Source: Myxococcales bacterium (GTDB taxonomy: Bacteria; Myxococcota_A; Polyangia; Polyangiales; JADJMO01). Taken from it: a DNA stretch of 64,000 nucleotides. The notes beneath the pieces were generated by a model. That model did no database searches. It was given only the letters and a program-made list of their open reading frames with translations, and was not told where the DNA came from. Shown one piece after another: positions 49,101-57,703 of this stretch. Location of the stretch: assembly GCA_016709545.1 (NCBI GenBank), contig JADJMO010000002.1, positions 1 to 64,000 on the forward strand, read 5' to 3'. Each line of letters starts with the position of its first letter. Position 1 is the first letter of the stretch. The translations under genes and the position numbers were made by a program.

Positions 49101-49442
49101 GTCGAACGCGGGCGGGAGGAGGGCCCGCACCTCGTCGAGCGCGGCCAGCACCGAGAAGGGCAGCGCCTCGACGGACCACCCCTCGGCTACGTCGCTCGAG
49201 TCCCCGAGACTGTGACCGAGCACCTCGTCGAGGACGGCGCTCGGGAACCGGAAGGCGACGTTGGCGCAGGCGCCGAGGTGCTCCGCCAGTCGGTGGCGCA
49301 GCCAGCGTTCCATGCCGCGGCTCCCGACCACGACGGTGATCGGCGTCATCGGATCGGGCGGGGGGGCCGCGGCGATCCGCTCGGCGAGCATCCCGGCGAG
49401 CAGCTCGACCCGGTGGCTCTGGTGCACGAAGAAACCGTGCAT
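46187..49442 (-). CDS. recC: RecC, exonuclease V gamma subunit, one frameshift
   Basis: The Chi-recognition subunit of RecBCD, about 1085 residues, an inactive helicase-like fold. It begins MHGFFVHQSHRVELLAGMLA (ATG 49442) and shows VVVGSRGMERWLRHRLAEHL, LHLFGLSSLPRLHLEILSRL, VLVMTPDIERYAPLVRAVLE, the region VTVCALAPMRSVPFKVIALL followed by GMDDDAGFP, and a DRHLLLEAILSTRAHFLVFY segment, all typical of RecC. Near 47115 the frame changes by one; the C-terminal 300 residues (PATLELDRLIAMFTDPARTL to the stop at 46187) are in the new frame. First gene of the operon, divergent from the M23-like gene (57 bases between starts). Confidence 0.9.
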
Positions 49443-49498
49443 GGGCGCGGGAGCATACACGTCCCAAGGCGCGCGGGGGTCGTGGGTCAGAGCAAGGG

Positions 49499-50218
49499 AT
49501 GCGCGCCCTCCTCGTCTGTGCGTTCGTGTCGTCGGCCGTGGCCTGTGCCTCCAACAACGACGGCTGGCGGTACGGCCCGCTGCCCAACGTGCACGCGCCG
49601 TGGCTCGCCAAGCCCGCGCGCCCTTCGCCCTCCGCCGCGGTCGAGCCGGCCGTCTCGGCAGAACCCTCCGCGGTGCCCTCCGTCGAGCCGTCGGTGAGCC
49701 CGCCCGTCGAGGAGCCGGTCTCGATCTTCACGCCGTCGCCCACGCTGCGCGCCAAGCACTGGAGGAGCCCCATCCCCGGCGCCGTGTTCGCGGGCTACGC
49801 CGGCGACACGGGGCTCGACCTCGTGACCAAGCCGCGCGCCGTGCACGCGATCGCCGCGGCCACCGTCGACTACGCCGAGAAGGGGCACACCCGCTGGGTC
49901 GGCCCGCACGACACGGCCTACTGCGTGCGCCTCACGCTCGACACGCCCGTCCCCTGGAAGAACGGGCGCTCGATCACCCACGTGTACTACGCGCACCTCT
50001 CGGGAGTGGCCTTCGAGCAGAAGGAGGGCGCGGCCAAGAAGCGGCACGTCGCGGCCGGCGAGCCCCTCGGCACGAGTGGGGTCGCGCGCGGCGTGCCCCA
50101 CCTCCACCTCGGGCTCCTCCTCGACAACCAGGTGGAGCAGGACGACTGGACGTACATCCTGCGTGAGGGCGAGGTGCGCACCGCGCTCGGCGGCTACACC
50201 AACGGAGAGTCGCTGTAG
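49499..50218 (+). CDS. M23-family LytM-like lipoprotein, probably inactive
   Basis: A 239-residue exported protein: MRALLVCAFVSSAVAC is a lipoprotein signal, then a Pro/Ser/Val-rich linker (about residues 35-80), then a LytM/M23 domain. Visible are IPGAVFAGYAGDTGLDLVTK, HVYYAHLSGVAFEQKEGAAK and the HLHLG cluster. Active enzymes have H-x-G-x-D in the first motif; here it reads D-T-G-L-D, so the first metal-binding His is replaced. The HxH pair remains. Inactive LytM proteins activate amidases or span the periplasm. It is divergent from recC and its last 25 bases overlap the convergent YihY-type gene. Confidence 0.75.
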   Translation: MRALLVCAFVSSAVACASNNDGWRYGPLPNVHAPWLAKPARPSPSAAVEPAVSAEPSAVPSVEPSVSPPVEEPVSIFTPSPTLRAKHWRSPIPGAVFAGYAGDTGLDLVTKPRAVHAIAAATVDYAEKGHTRWVGPHDTAYCVRLTLDTPVPWKNGRSITHVYYAHLSGVAFEQKEGAAKKRHVAAGEPLGTSGVARGVPHLHLGLLLDNQVEQDDWTYILREGEVRTALGGYTNGESL

Positions 50219-51120
50219 CGAGCCTCGGGGCGTCGCGTGCACCAGCCGTGGCTCGGTGGGCACGACCCCATGGGCTCGACGGGCTTCGGCGTCGCGCCCT
50301 CCAGGACACCCGCGTAGGCGCGCGCGCAGGACACCCCGAACAGCGTCACGATGCGGGTGAGCTGGATGAACAGCGCGAGCCCGAGGAGCGCGCCGAAGGC
50401 TCCGTACGCGGTGTAGCCGAGCGCGCTGCGCAGGAAGGCCGCGAGCGCCCAGCGCAGCACCGTCACGAGCACCGTGGTCACCGTGGCGCCGAACAGCGCC
50501 GCCTGGAGGGAGACGCGCACGATCGGGACGAACCGCAGGGCGGCGGTCGCCACCAGGAGGAGCCCCGCGATCGGCAGGACCTGCAGCGCGATGGCCGCGA
50601 CGAAGCCGAGCCGCGAGCTCGAGACCGCGCTCGTCACGACGAGGGAGACCAGCACCGCGACGCTCGTGAGACCCGCCAGCGCGGCGCCGCCGAGGTGACG
50701 AACCACGAAGACCCGCAACGCGGAGGACGAGCCCGGGCGCGCGGGCGCGTGGAAGAGGGAGCGCACGGCGTCGTCCGCGGCCACGAACAGGCTGCCACCG
50801 GTGACCAGGAGGACGACCAGCCCCGCCACCGCCGAGATCCCCCGCGCGGTCTGGTGGCTCTCCAGATCGTGGAGGGTCACGAGGATGGTCTGCCGGAGCG
50901 CCGGTCCCGCCGAGACGCCGAGCGTGTCGACGATGCGTCCGGGCAGCTCGGGCGAGGAGCTGATGAGGAACCCCACGATGCCGAGCACGGAGAGCAACAG
51001 AGGAAAGAGGGCGAACAGCGCGTAGAAGGCGAGGCCCGCGGCGAGGTCGATGCCGCCCGCGTCGACGAAGTCCACGGCGGCGCGTCGGACGACGCTGCCG
51101 TACTTGCGCAGGGGGAGCAT
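50194..51120 (-). CDS. YihY/BrkB-type inner-membrane protein
   Basis: A 308-residue membrane protein of the YihY family (PF03631), once misnamed ribonuclease BN. The conserved opening is IDLAAGLAFYALFALFPLLL then SVLGIVGFLISSS; six hydrophobic segments follow (for example ISAVAGLVVLLVTGGSLFVA, VAAIALQVLPIAGLLLVATA) and the final RSALGYTAYGAFGALLGLAL motif with LFIQLTRIVTLFGVSCARAY. Function unsettled; some members are virulence factors. ATG 51120 (MLPLRKYGSVVRRAAVDFVD) is preferred to an upstream start at 51282. The C-terminal tail is Pro/Cys-rich. Confidence 0.88.
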   Translation of the reverse strand: MLPLRKYGSVVRRAAVDFVDAGGIDLAAGLAFYALFALFPLLLSVLGIVGFLISSSPELPGRIVDTLGVSAGPALRQTILVTLHDLESHQTARGISAVAGLVVLLVTGGSLFVAADDAVRSLFHAPARPGSSSALRVFVVRHLGGAALAGLTSVAVLVSLVVTSAVSSSRLGFVAAIALQVLPIAGLLLVATAALRFVPIVRVSLQAALFGATVTTVLVTVLRWALAAFLRSALGYTAYGAFGALLGLALFIQLTRIVTLFGVSCARAYAGVLEGATPKPVEPMGSCPPSHGWCTRRPEARYSDSPLV

Positions 51121-51270
51121 GCTTCGGAGCAGCACGGTGCGTGCCGGTCGGTCCAACGCCCGGGGTGCCGGCGACGGGCGACATCCGTGCCCCACCTGGG
51201 ACGACTTGGTCTCGACGCCCGCGCGGTCTCGCCACGATCTCGCCGGCACGACCGATGCTGGAGGAGAGGC

Positions 51271-52131
51271 ATGTCCCACCACACCCCGTCACGGGTCGGC
51301 GCCGTCCTCACCCTCGTCGCGCTCGGCGTCGCCGGCGTGATGTGCGCGGCGCCTGCCTCCGCGGCGGACGCCGAGCTCCGCGACTCCGACTTCGTCGATC
51401 GCGATACGGACCCGGGGCGCCGCGAGACCTGGACCCACGGCGTGATCGGCTTCCGGTTCGGCCAGACCTGGCTCTCGGAGGAGAAGGGGGGGACGCAGGG
51501 CATGAGCTACGCGTTCTCGGCGCGCAACGAGGGCATCGGCTACCGCCGCGGGATCACCACCTTCCACGCCTCGCAGCTCGTCCTCGGCGGCGGCTCGATC
51601 GGCCTCGACGGCGTGGCGCAGGGCGGCTTCGGGATCGGCTTTCGCGTGCCCATCGCGGAGAACCACGGCCCGTTCCTCCGCGCCGCCGTCGCGGGCGCCA
51701 TCCGCGGCAACGACAGCTACTACTTCTCGCTGATCGACGTGCCGCAGGGCCAGCTCGGCTACCAGTACCTGCGCGGACCCATCAGCTTCGACGTCGCGGC
51801 CACCCTGGGCTGGGCGCTCGACGGGCGCGCCAGCGTCGGTGGCGCACCCAGGAACCGCATTCGTGGCCTGGAGCGCGGTTTGATGGCGACGATCGCGATG
51901 CGCTACTTCGAGGCGCACGGGCGCCTGTTCCGGCTCGACCTGCGCGACGACGCGCGCACCATGGACGTGGGTCAGGCCTCGGTCTGCGCCAACGCCGCTG
52001 CGTTCGCGCTCTGCGGCGACCTCGCCTGGATGCGCTTCGCCGCGCCGGGCACGAACAACCGCGCCGACGCGGCCTACGCCGGCTTCACGGTCGGCTTCGC
52101 CACCACCGCGATCGGCCGCTCTCCCAAGTGA
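51271..52131 (+). CDS. Hypothetical outer-membrane-type exported protein
   Basis: A 286-residue protein with a standard signal peptide (VGAVLTLVALGVAGVMCAAP with cleavage after ASA) and a strand-rich, Gly-rich mature part (GVIGFRFGQTWLSEEKGGTQ, GGGSIGLDGVAQGGFGIGFR, YAGFTVGFATTAIGRSPK) that looks like a small outer-membrane barrel. The two Cys (VCANAAAFALCGDLAWMR) could form one disulfide. Start is ATG 51271 with a good ribosome site ggaggaga ahead. Family not recognised. It ends directly before the hairpin repeat. Confidence 0.6.
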   Translation: MSHHTPSRVGAVLTLVALGVAGVMCAAPASAADAELRDSDFVDRDTDPGRRETWTHGVIGFRFGQTWLSEEKGGTQGMSYAFSARNEGIGYRRGITTFHASQLVLGGGSIGLDGVAQGGFGIGFRVPIAENHGPFLRAAVAGAIRGNDSYYFSLIDVPQGQLGYQYLRGPISFDVAATLGWALDGRASVGGAPRNRIRGLERGLMATIAMRYFEAHGRLFRLDLRDDARTMDVGQASVCANAAAFALCGDLAWMRFAAPGTNNRADAAYAGFTVGFATTAIGRSPK

Positions 52132-52375
52132 GGCGACTCAAGGCCCGTCCAAGAATGCCCCCCGGGCTGAAGCCCGGGGCACCGACGGCCGTGGAAGCCC
52201 GGGGCATCGACCCCGGGCTCGACGTCACGCTGGACTGGCTGAACTCCCCTCTGCGGTCTGTAGCAGCGCGACGTCAGCCAGTGATTCGGGACGTGAAGCC
52301 CGGGGTGAAAGACCCCGGGCTTGAGGTGTGGTCGGTGCCCCGGGCTTCAGCCCGGGGGCATCTATCGACAGGCCT
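52132..52375. repeat. Hairpin-rich intergenic repeat, intact copy B
   Basis: The uninterrupted copy of the repeat at 8083-8274 plus 10143-10188; the two are about 85-90% alike by eye. It contains about five gccccgggct-type arms that pair as hairpins, among them the perfect gccccgggcttcagcccggg. It lies exactly between two convergent genes, beginning at the plus-strand stop and ending at the minus-strand TAA. Two-way transcription termination would fit. At the point where the intron sits in copy A this copy reads gaggtgtggtcggtgcc. Confidence 0.85.
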
Positions 52376-52942
52376 TTACAGCGCGCGGCGGAGCACCGGG
52401 TACTGCGACGCCTCGCGCACCACGACGAACCCGCGCGACGTGAACAGCGCGTGCGGCCCCTGCCAGAGCTCGCCCTCGTGCAGCGGGGCGTCGCTCGCGC
52501 GCGGGTAGGCTTCGAGGAACCGCGCGCCCCACGAAGGCGCGTGGGCGATCGCCGAGTCAAGCAGCGCGGCCGCCACGCCGTCGCGCCGCAGCGCGGGATC
52601 CACGAGGAAACAGCCGATCGCGAACACGTCGCCCGGATCGTCGAGCCCGCGGTACGGGAAGCGCGCGAGCAGCTTGGGCAGCGTGGCGCGACGGGTGACC
52701 TTCATCCAGCCCACCACGTCGTCGCCCCGCACCGCGACGAGGCCGCGCGCATCCTCGCTCCCCACGGCGATCGCGGCGGCGAGCTCGGCGCGGCTCTCGT
52801 CCTTGCGCTCGGCGCACCGCGCCTCCCACTCCTTGTTGGTGCCGCCGAAGTGCCAGTAGCGACAGAAGCAAGGGCTGCCGTCGCGGTCGAACAGCGCCGC
52901 GAGCGCCGCGGCGCGCGCGGGCCCGAGGGCCTCGACGATCAC
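52376..52942 (-). CDS. GNAT-family N-acetyltransferase
   Basis: A 188-residue acetyltransferase that would pass the acetyl group of acetyl-CoA to an amine. It opens IVEALGPARAAALAALFDRD, has the Cys-rich CFCRYWHFGGTNKEWEARCA (found in some GNAT subgroups), VGWMKVTRRATLPKLLARFP, and the CoA-binding region IGCFLVDPALRRDGVAAALL. The pyrophosphate loop R-R-D-G-V-A is the usual R/Q-x-x-G-x-G/A. GTG 52942 overlaps the gatA stop (GTGA), so it is the last gene of the operon. Substrate unknown. Confidence 0.78.
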   Translation of the reverse strand: MIVEALGPARAAALAALFDRDGSPCFCRYWHFGGTNKEWEARCAERKDESRAELAAAIAVGSEDARGLVAVRGDDVVGWMKVTRRATLPKLLARFPYRGLDDPGDVFAIGCFLVDPALRRDGVAAALLDSAIAHAPSWGARFLEAYPRASDAPLHEGELWQGPHALFTSRGFVVVREASQYPVLRRAL

Positions 52943-54402
52943 GCCCGCGGCCACGCGCGATCCCAGCGGCCGGGGGAGACCTGCTCGAAGGCGTGCGCCA
53001 GGGTGAACATGCGCGCCTCGTCGAACGCCGGGGTGACGATCTGGAGACCGACCGGGAGCCCGCTCTCGGCGCCCTTGGCGGCGGGCACCGAGATGCCGGG
53101 CAGCCCCGCGAGCGACGCGGGGAGGGTGAAGAGGTCGGCGAGGTACATCTGCAGTGGGTCCGCCGTCTTCTGACCGAACGGCCACGCGACGCTCGGCGAG
53201 GTGGGCCCGACGATCGCGTCGACCTGCTCGAACGCGCGGTCGAAATCGCGTCGGATGAGCGTGCGGACCTTCATGGCCTTCGCGTAGTAGGCGTCGTAGT
53301 AGCCCGCGGAGAGCACGTAGGTGCCGAGCAGGATCCGGCGCTTCACCTCGGGGCCGAAGCCCGCGTCGCGCGTCGCGCCGTACATCGCGCGCAGGTCTTT
53401 GCCGGCGACGCGGAGGCCGTAGCGGACGCCGTCGAAGCGGGCGAGGTTGGACGAGCACTCCGCGGTGGCGATGACGTAGTAGGTCGAGACGCCGTACCTC
53501 GTGTGCGGCATGTCGATCGGGACGACGCTGCAGCCGAGCCCGCGCAGGAGCTCGAGCGCCTGCTCGATCGAGGCCCGGACCTCGGGCTCGAGGCCCTCGC
53601 CGAGGTATTCGCGGGGGACGCCGAGGCGCAGGCCCTTCACGTCCTTGCCGCACGCGGAGACCCAGTCGGGCACCGGCTGCACGACGCTCGTCGAGTCGCG
53701 CGGGTCGTGGCCCGCGACGACCTCGAGCAGGCGGGCGGCGCCGCGCACGTCGCGCGCGAAGGTGCCGATCTGGTCGAGCGAGGACGCGAACGCCACGAGG
53801 CCGAACCGCGAGACGCGCCCGTAGGTGGGCTTGACGCCGACCACGCCGCAGAGGGCCGCGGGCTGGCGGATCGAGCCGCCCGTGTCGGTGCCGAGCGTGC
53901 CGAGCGTGAGGCCGGCGGCGACCGCGGCCGCGCTGCCCCCGGAGGAGCCTCCGGGCACGCGCGACGGATCCCACGGGTTCTTCACCGGGCCGTAGGCGCT
54001 GTTCTCGTTCGACGAGCCCATCGCGAACTCGTCCATGTTGAGCTTGCCGGTGAACACCGCGTCGGCCGCGCGGAGCCGCGCCACCGCGGTCGCGTCGTAC
54101 GGCGGGCGGTAGCCCTCGAGGATGCGGCTGCCGCAGGTGGTCCGCGCGTCGCGGGTCACGAGCACGTCCTTGAGGCCGATCGGCACGCCGGCGAGCGGAC
54201 CGAGCGGCTCGCCGCGCGCGCGCTTGTCGTCCACCGCCGCCGCCATCGCGAGGGTGCGGGCCGGATCGTGGTCGAGGTGGACGCCGGCGTGCGCCGGGTC
54301 AGCGCACCGCGCGAGGGTCGCCTCGGCGAGCTCCCTCGCGGAGACCTCGCCTCGGGCGAGCGCGGCCTGCACCTCGACGATCGAGCGATCGAGGAGCTCC
54401 AT
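52939..54402 (-). CDS. gatA: GatA, Asp-tRNA(Asn)/Glu-tRNA(Gln) amidotransferase subunit A
   Basis: The glutamine-splitting subunit that makes ammonia for converting Asp-tRNA(Asn) and Glu-tRNA(Gln). It has 487 residues, full length. The amidase Ser-cisSer-Lys triad is intact: K78 in AGVPIGLKDV, S153 in VPGGSSGGSAAA and S177 in GTDTGGSIRQPAA. Other features are LNMDEFAMGSSNENSAYGPV and LPVGLQIVTPAFDEARMFTL. Its ATG overlaps the gatC stop (TGATG). gatB is not in the window, so the complex is completed from elsewhere. It is followed by the GNAT gene. Confidence 0.95.
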   Translation of the reverse strand: MELLDRSIVEVQAALARGEVSARELAEATLARCADPAHAGVHLDHDPARTLAMAAAVDDKRARGEPLGPLAGVPIGLKDVLVTRDARTTCGSRILEGYRPPYDATAVARLRAADAVFTGKLNMDEFAMGSSNENSAYGPVKNPWDPSRVPGGSSGGSAAAVAAGLTLGTLGTDTGGSIRQPAALCGVVGVKPTYGRVSRFGLVAFASSLDQIGTFARDVRGAARLLEVVAGHDPRDSTSVVQPVPDWVSACGKDVKGLRLGVPREYLGEGLEPEVRASIEQALELLRGLGCSVVPIDMPHTRYGVSTYYVIATAECSSNLARFDGVRYGLRVAGKDLRAMYGATRDAGFGPEVKRRILLGTYVLSAGYYDAYYAKAMKVRTLIRRDFDRAFEQVDAIVGPTSPSVAWPFGQKTADPLQMYLADLFTLPASLAGLPGISVPAAKGAESGLPVGLQIVTPAFDEARMFTLAHAFEQVSPGRWDRAWPRA

Positions 54403-54695
54403 CACTCCTCCACGAACGCGGGGACCACGAAGCCGTGGCCCACGGTGTCGGGCGCGGCGGCGAGCACCGCGGCGCGGTCGAGCGAGGGCGCGACGACGTC
54501 CTCGCGCAGGGGCAGGCGATCGACGCCGACGTGCGCCGTGGGCTCGACGCCCTCGGTGTCGACCTCGGAGAGCTGCGCGATGTGCTCGAGGATGCGCTCG
54601 AGCTGCGCGGTGATCACCGGGACCTCGTCGTCGGCGAGCGTCAGCCGGGCGAGCTTCGCCACGTGCAGCACCTGGGCCCGATCGATCAGCGGCAT
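54402..54695 (-). CDS. gatC: GatC, amidotransferase subunit C
   Basis: A 97-residue subunit that clamps GatA to GatB. It shows VLHVAKLARLTLADDEVPVI and ILEHIAQLSEVDTEGVEPTA, then LREDVVAPSLDRAAVLAAAP with the C-terminal GHGFVVPAFVEE, all typical of GatC. ATG 54695 fits the family start; the frame is open further up without merit. It overlaps gatA by one base and follows the Cys-rich lipoprotein gene by 17 bases. Confidence 0.93.
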   Translation of the reverse strand: MPLIDRAQVLHVAKLARLTLADDEVPVITAQLERILEHIAQLSEVDTEGVEPTAHVGVDRLPLREDVVAPSLDRAAVLAAAPDTVGHGFVVPAFVEE

Positions 54696-54712
54696 GGGGA
54701 GCCCTGGTAGCG

Positions 54713-55723
54713 TCACGGTGGCGGTGACGGAAGCGGTACGACGGCGAGGCCACCGCCTCCGGCCGCGAGGAGGCCGTCGCAGGTGGCCGCCATCGAGGCC
54801 ACGTACGCGAGTCCGTCGCTGCCGGAGCTGCCCGAGAGCGGGTAGCCGAACGGCGTGGGCAGGCAGGCGCGCACGGTCTCGTTGCACACCCGCGACGCAC
54901 ACTCACGCGACTCGCCGCACGACGCACCGATGCCCTTGCCGTCGACGCAGCGCTTCTGGCCCGACTTGTCGGTGTCGCAGCGATACGGGCGCGCGCAGAC
55001 GCTCGTCGTGGAGCAGGGCTCGCCCGGCCCCGGGTAGCGCGTGCAGCGGAACGTGGAGGGATCGCAGTAGGCGTCGTCGCTCGCGTCGCACACCGACGTG
55101 AAGCCCGCGCACGAGGCGCCGAGCGGGAGCAGGAGCGGGTAGCACCGGGCCGGCGAGCCGCTGCACCCGAGGCCCGCGCGACACCCCACCCCGCCGCACA
55201 GCTCGCCCACGTCGGCGGGCCTGCGCACGCGACACACGCCGGACTCGCACGCGATGCGGCTCCCGAGCGCCGGGGGGGCACACGGGCGGGTCGCCTTCAC
55301 GTTGCAGCTCTCGCCCTCGTGCGCGAGGCCGTGGAACACCTGCGTGCACGCCTCGGCGACGTCGGCCGCGACCGGGTCGTTGCTCACGGCGTCGGTGGTG
55401 CAGCGCCGGAAGAGGACGCTCTGGCCCCGCGCGCAGCGGCCCGCCTGGACGTCGTCGTAGAGGAGCCCGACCTCGAGGGCCCGCTGCCTGCGCACCTCGC
55501 AGAGGCCGCGCGCGTTGGCGCAACAGGTCGTCTCGTCGAACGACAGGTGCGCGTTGCCGCAGCACGGGCGCAGGGCAGCGCAGGCGTTCTTGGCCTGCAG
55601 GGTGCAGAACTCCACCATCGCGACCGGCTCGGTGGAGGACGGATCGTAGACGGGCAGATAGGGCGTGGGTCCGCTCGCGTCGCACGCACCGACCAGCGGC
55701 AGCAGGAAGAGCCAGCGCTTCAT
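54713..55723 (-). CDS. Cys-rich lipoprotein
   Basis: A 336-residue exported protein with the lipoprotein signal MKRWLFLLPLVGAC. The mature part carries about 30 Cys in spaced pairs (CTLQAKNACAALRPCCGNAH, CCANARGLCEVRRQ, CVDGKGIGASCGESRECASR, RVCNETVRACLPTPFG), a pattern of small disulfide modules common in myxobacterial surface proteins. A C-terminal Gly/Pro-rich stretch follows. Its ATG overlaps the stop of the NHL gene (ATGA), so it is co-translated with it and probably acts with it. No enzyme motif. Function unknown. Confidence 0.65.
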   Translation of the reverse strand: MKRWLFLLPLVGACDASGPTPYLPVYDPSSTEPVAMVEFCTLQAKNACAALRPCCGNAHLSFDETTCCANARGLCEVRRQRALEVGLLYDDVQAGRCARGQSVLFRRCTTDAVSNDPVAADVAEACTQVFHGLAHEGESCNVKATRPCAPPALGSRIACESGVCRVRRPADVGELCGGVGCRAGLGCSGSPARCYPLLLPLGASCAGFTSVCDASDDAYCDPSTFRCTRYPGPGEPCSTTSVCARPYRCDTDKSGQKRCVDGKGIGASCGESRECASRVCNETVRACLPTPFGYPLSGSSGSDGLAYVASMAATCDGLLAAGGGGLAVVPLPSPPP

Positions 55724-57703
55724 CGGCGCCTCCGCGCGAGCCCGAGCGCACCGAGCGCCGCGAGCAACCCGAGCACCGCCGAGGCCTGGCCTGCGGGGGC
55801 GAGGCCACAGCCGCCACCCGTGGGGCGCGTGGTGACGCAGGCCCCGTCGACGCACCGCGCGCCGGCCACGCAGTCGTGGTCGAAGTCGCACCGACCGCGG
55901 CAGGCAGCGGCGGTGCAGGCGTAGGGCGCGCAGCTCTTCGGCGCGGTCACGCACGTGCCGAGGCCGTCGCACTTGCCGAGCGGGGTCTCGACGCCGTCCT
56001 TGCAGCTCGAGACGCCGCAGGTGCTCGTGGCAGGGTCGTTCTGGCAGCGGTCGCGATCCACGCCGTTGCACGCGTGGCTGCAGCCGGTCACACCACCAGG
56101 ACAGGACTTGGGGTCGGTCGGGACGTTGCCGGCGGGCACCGGGGTGCAGGTGCCCTCGCGACCGAGGAGGCGACACGACTCGCAGACGCCGGTGCACGCC
56201 GAGTCGCAGCACACGCCGTCCGCGCAGTGCTTGCTCGGGCACTGCGCGTCGACGGTGCACAGCCGGAGGCAACGCGCGCCGACACACGTGTTGCCGGTCG
56301 AGCACGGGTGGCTCGGGTCGCACGACCCCGCGCAACGGCGCTGCGCGATCGTGCATGTGTAGGGCGCGCACGCCTTCGAGAACGTGTTGAGGCTGTGGTA
56401 GCAGTGGTAGGTCGGATCGCAGTAATCGTCGGTGCACGGGTCGCCGTCGTCGCAGGCCCCGGGCTTGGCGCAGTCGACCGAGAAGCGCAGCACGCGCGAG
56501 GCGCCGGTGTCCGCCACGTAGACGTCACCGTTGCCGTTCACGGCGACGCCGCTCGGCAGGTAGAGCGTCTGGGCGCTCGTGGTGGCGGGCGGCGACACGG
56601 TCGAGAAGTCGGGCTGGCCGAGGACCGCGTCGGCCGTGGTGGCGCCCTTCTTGAACCGCAGCACGCGGTGGTTGCCCGTGTCCGCGACCCAGACGTTGCC
56701 GACCGGATCCACGGTGACCGCGCTCGGACCGCGCAGGGAGCGCGCCGAGGCCCCGAAGGCGTTGGGCTTGTTGCTGGTGAGGTCGGGCTGACCGAGCACG
56801 AAGTCGGCGACGCCGCTGTTCGCCACGTGGATCACGCGGTGGTTGCCGGTGTCGGCGACCCAGAGCCCCCGCAGCGGGTCGCCGAGGTTGGTCGTGAGGA
56901 ACCAGCCGTAGATGCCGCCCGGCGAGGACAGTCCCCGCGCGTTCGGCCCCGGCTCGCCGCCGTTGGGCTCGGCCGTGACGAACGAGGGCTGCCCGAACAC
57001 CGCGCCCGCCGAGGGCTTCGGCGAGCTCACCGCGTCGAAGCGGAGGATGCGGTGGTGCCCCGCGTCCGACACGTAGAGCCGCGCGGGCAGTACGTTGGGG
57101 TCGAAGGCGACGCCGCTCGGCTGGTCGAGGCTGCTCGAGGTGACCCCCGCCCTTGGAGGGGATCGCCGTCGTGAAGTCGCCGTCCTGGCCCACCACCATC
57201 GTGGGGTTCCAGCCCCCACCAAAGTTGCTCGAGACCAGCACGCGGTGGTTGGCCGTGTCGGCGACGGCCACCCAGTTCAGCGTCCCGGGCACCTCGGCGA
57301 CCGAGGTGGCGAACGCCGCCGCCGTCGGCGTGTGCAGCGTGAGCTGGGCCGGCTGGGGGAGTCCCTGGTTGGGCAGGCTCGCGTTGACGGACGACTGCCC
57401 GTACAGCCCCGAGAACCCCCAGCTGCCGCTCGAGACCGACAAGAGGAGCGCGCGGTGCGCCTCGCGATCGGAAACGAGGACGTAGCTCGAGCTGCGGTAG
57501 CTCGTGTCCGTGGCGACGAAGGTGGGGTGCGTCGTCGTGAACTGCGACACCGTGACCGGCGGATCGCTGCTCACGAAATCGGGCTGGCCGAAGACGCCAT
57601 CGGCGCGCCCGTCGTCGATCAGCGGCGCGGCGCTGGAGGCCTCCACCACGGGTGCCTCCGCCCGACAGCCGACCAGCGACGCCGCGAGGAGCCAACGCCT
57701 CAC
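55720..57703 (-). CDS. NHL-repeat plus Cys-rich MYXO-CTERM surface protein, one frameshift
   Basis: A protein of about 660 residues. GTG 57703 overlaps the TonB receptor stop (GTGA) and begins a lipoprotein signal MRRWLLAASLVGC. An NHL beta-propeller follows, with repeats such as WVAVADTANHRVLVSS, LWVADTGNHRVIHV, VWVADTGNHRVLRF and VYVADTGASRVLRF. Then a Cys-rich region (HCADGVCCDSACTGVCESCR and similar modules, like those of the Kelch protein) and a C-terminal GGGCGLAPAGQASAVLGLLA with ALGALGLARRRR, the Gly-Cys, hydrophobic, Arg tail of MYXO-CTERM proteins. Frame breaks near 57150 divide the first propeller blades from the rest; one base is probably wrong. Role in surface binding is inferred. 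Confidence 0.75.
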
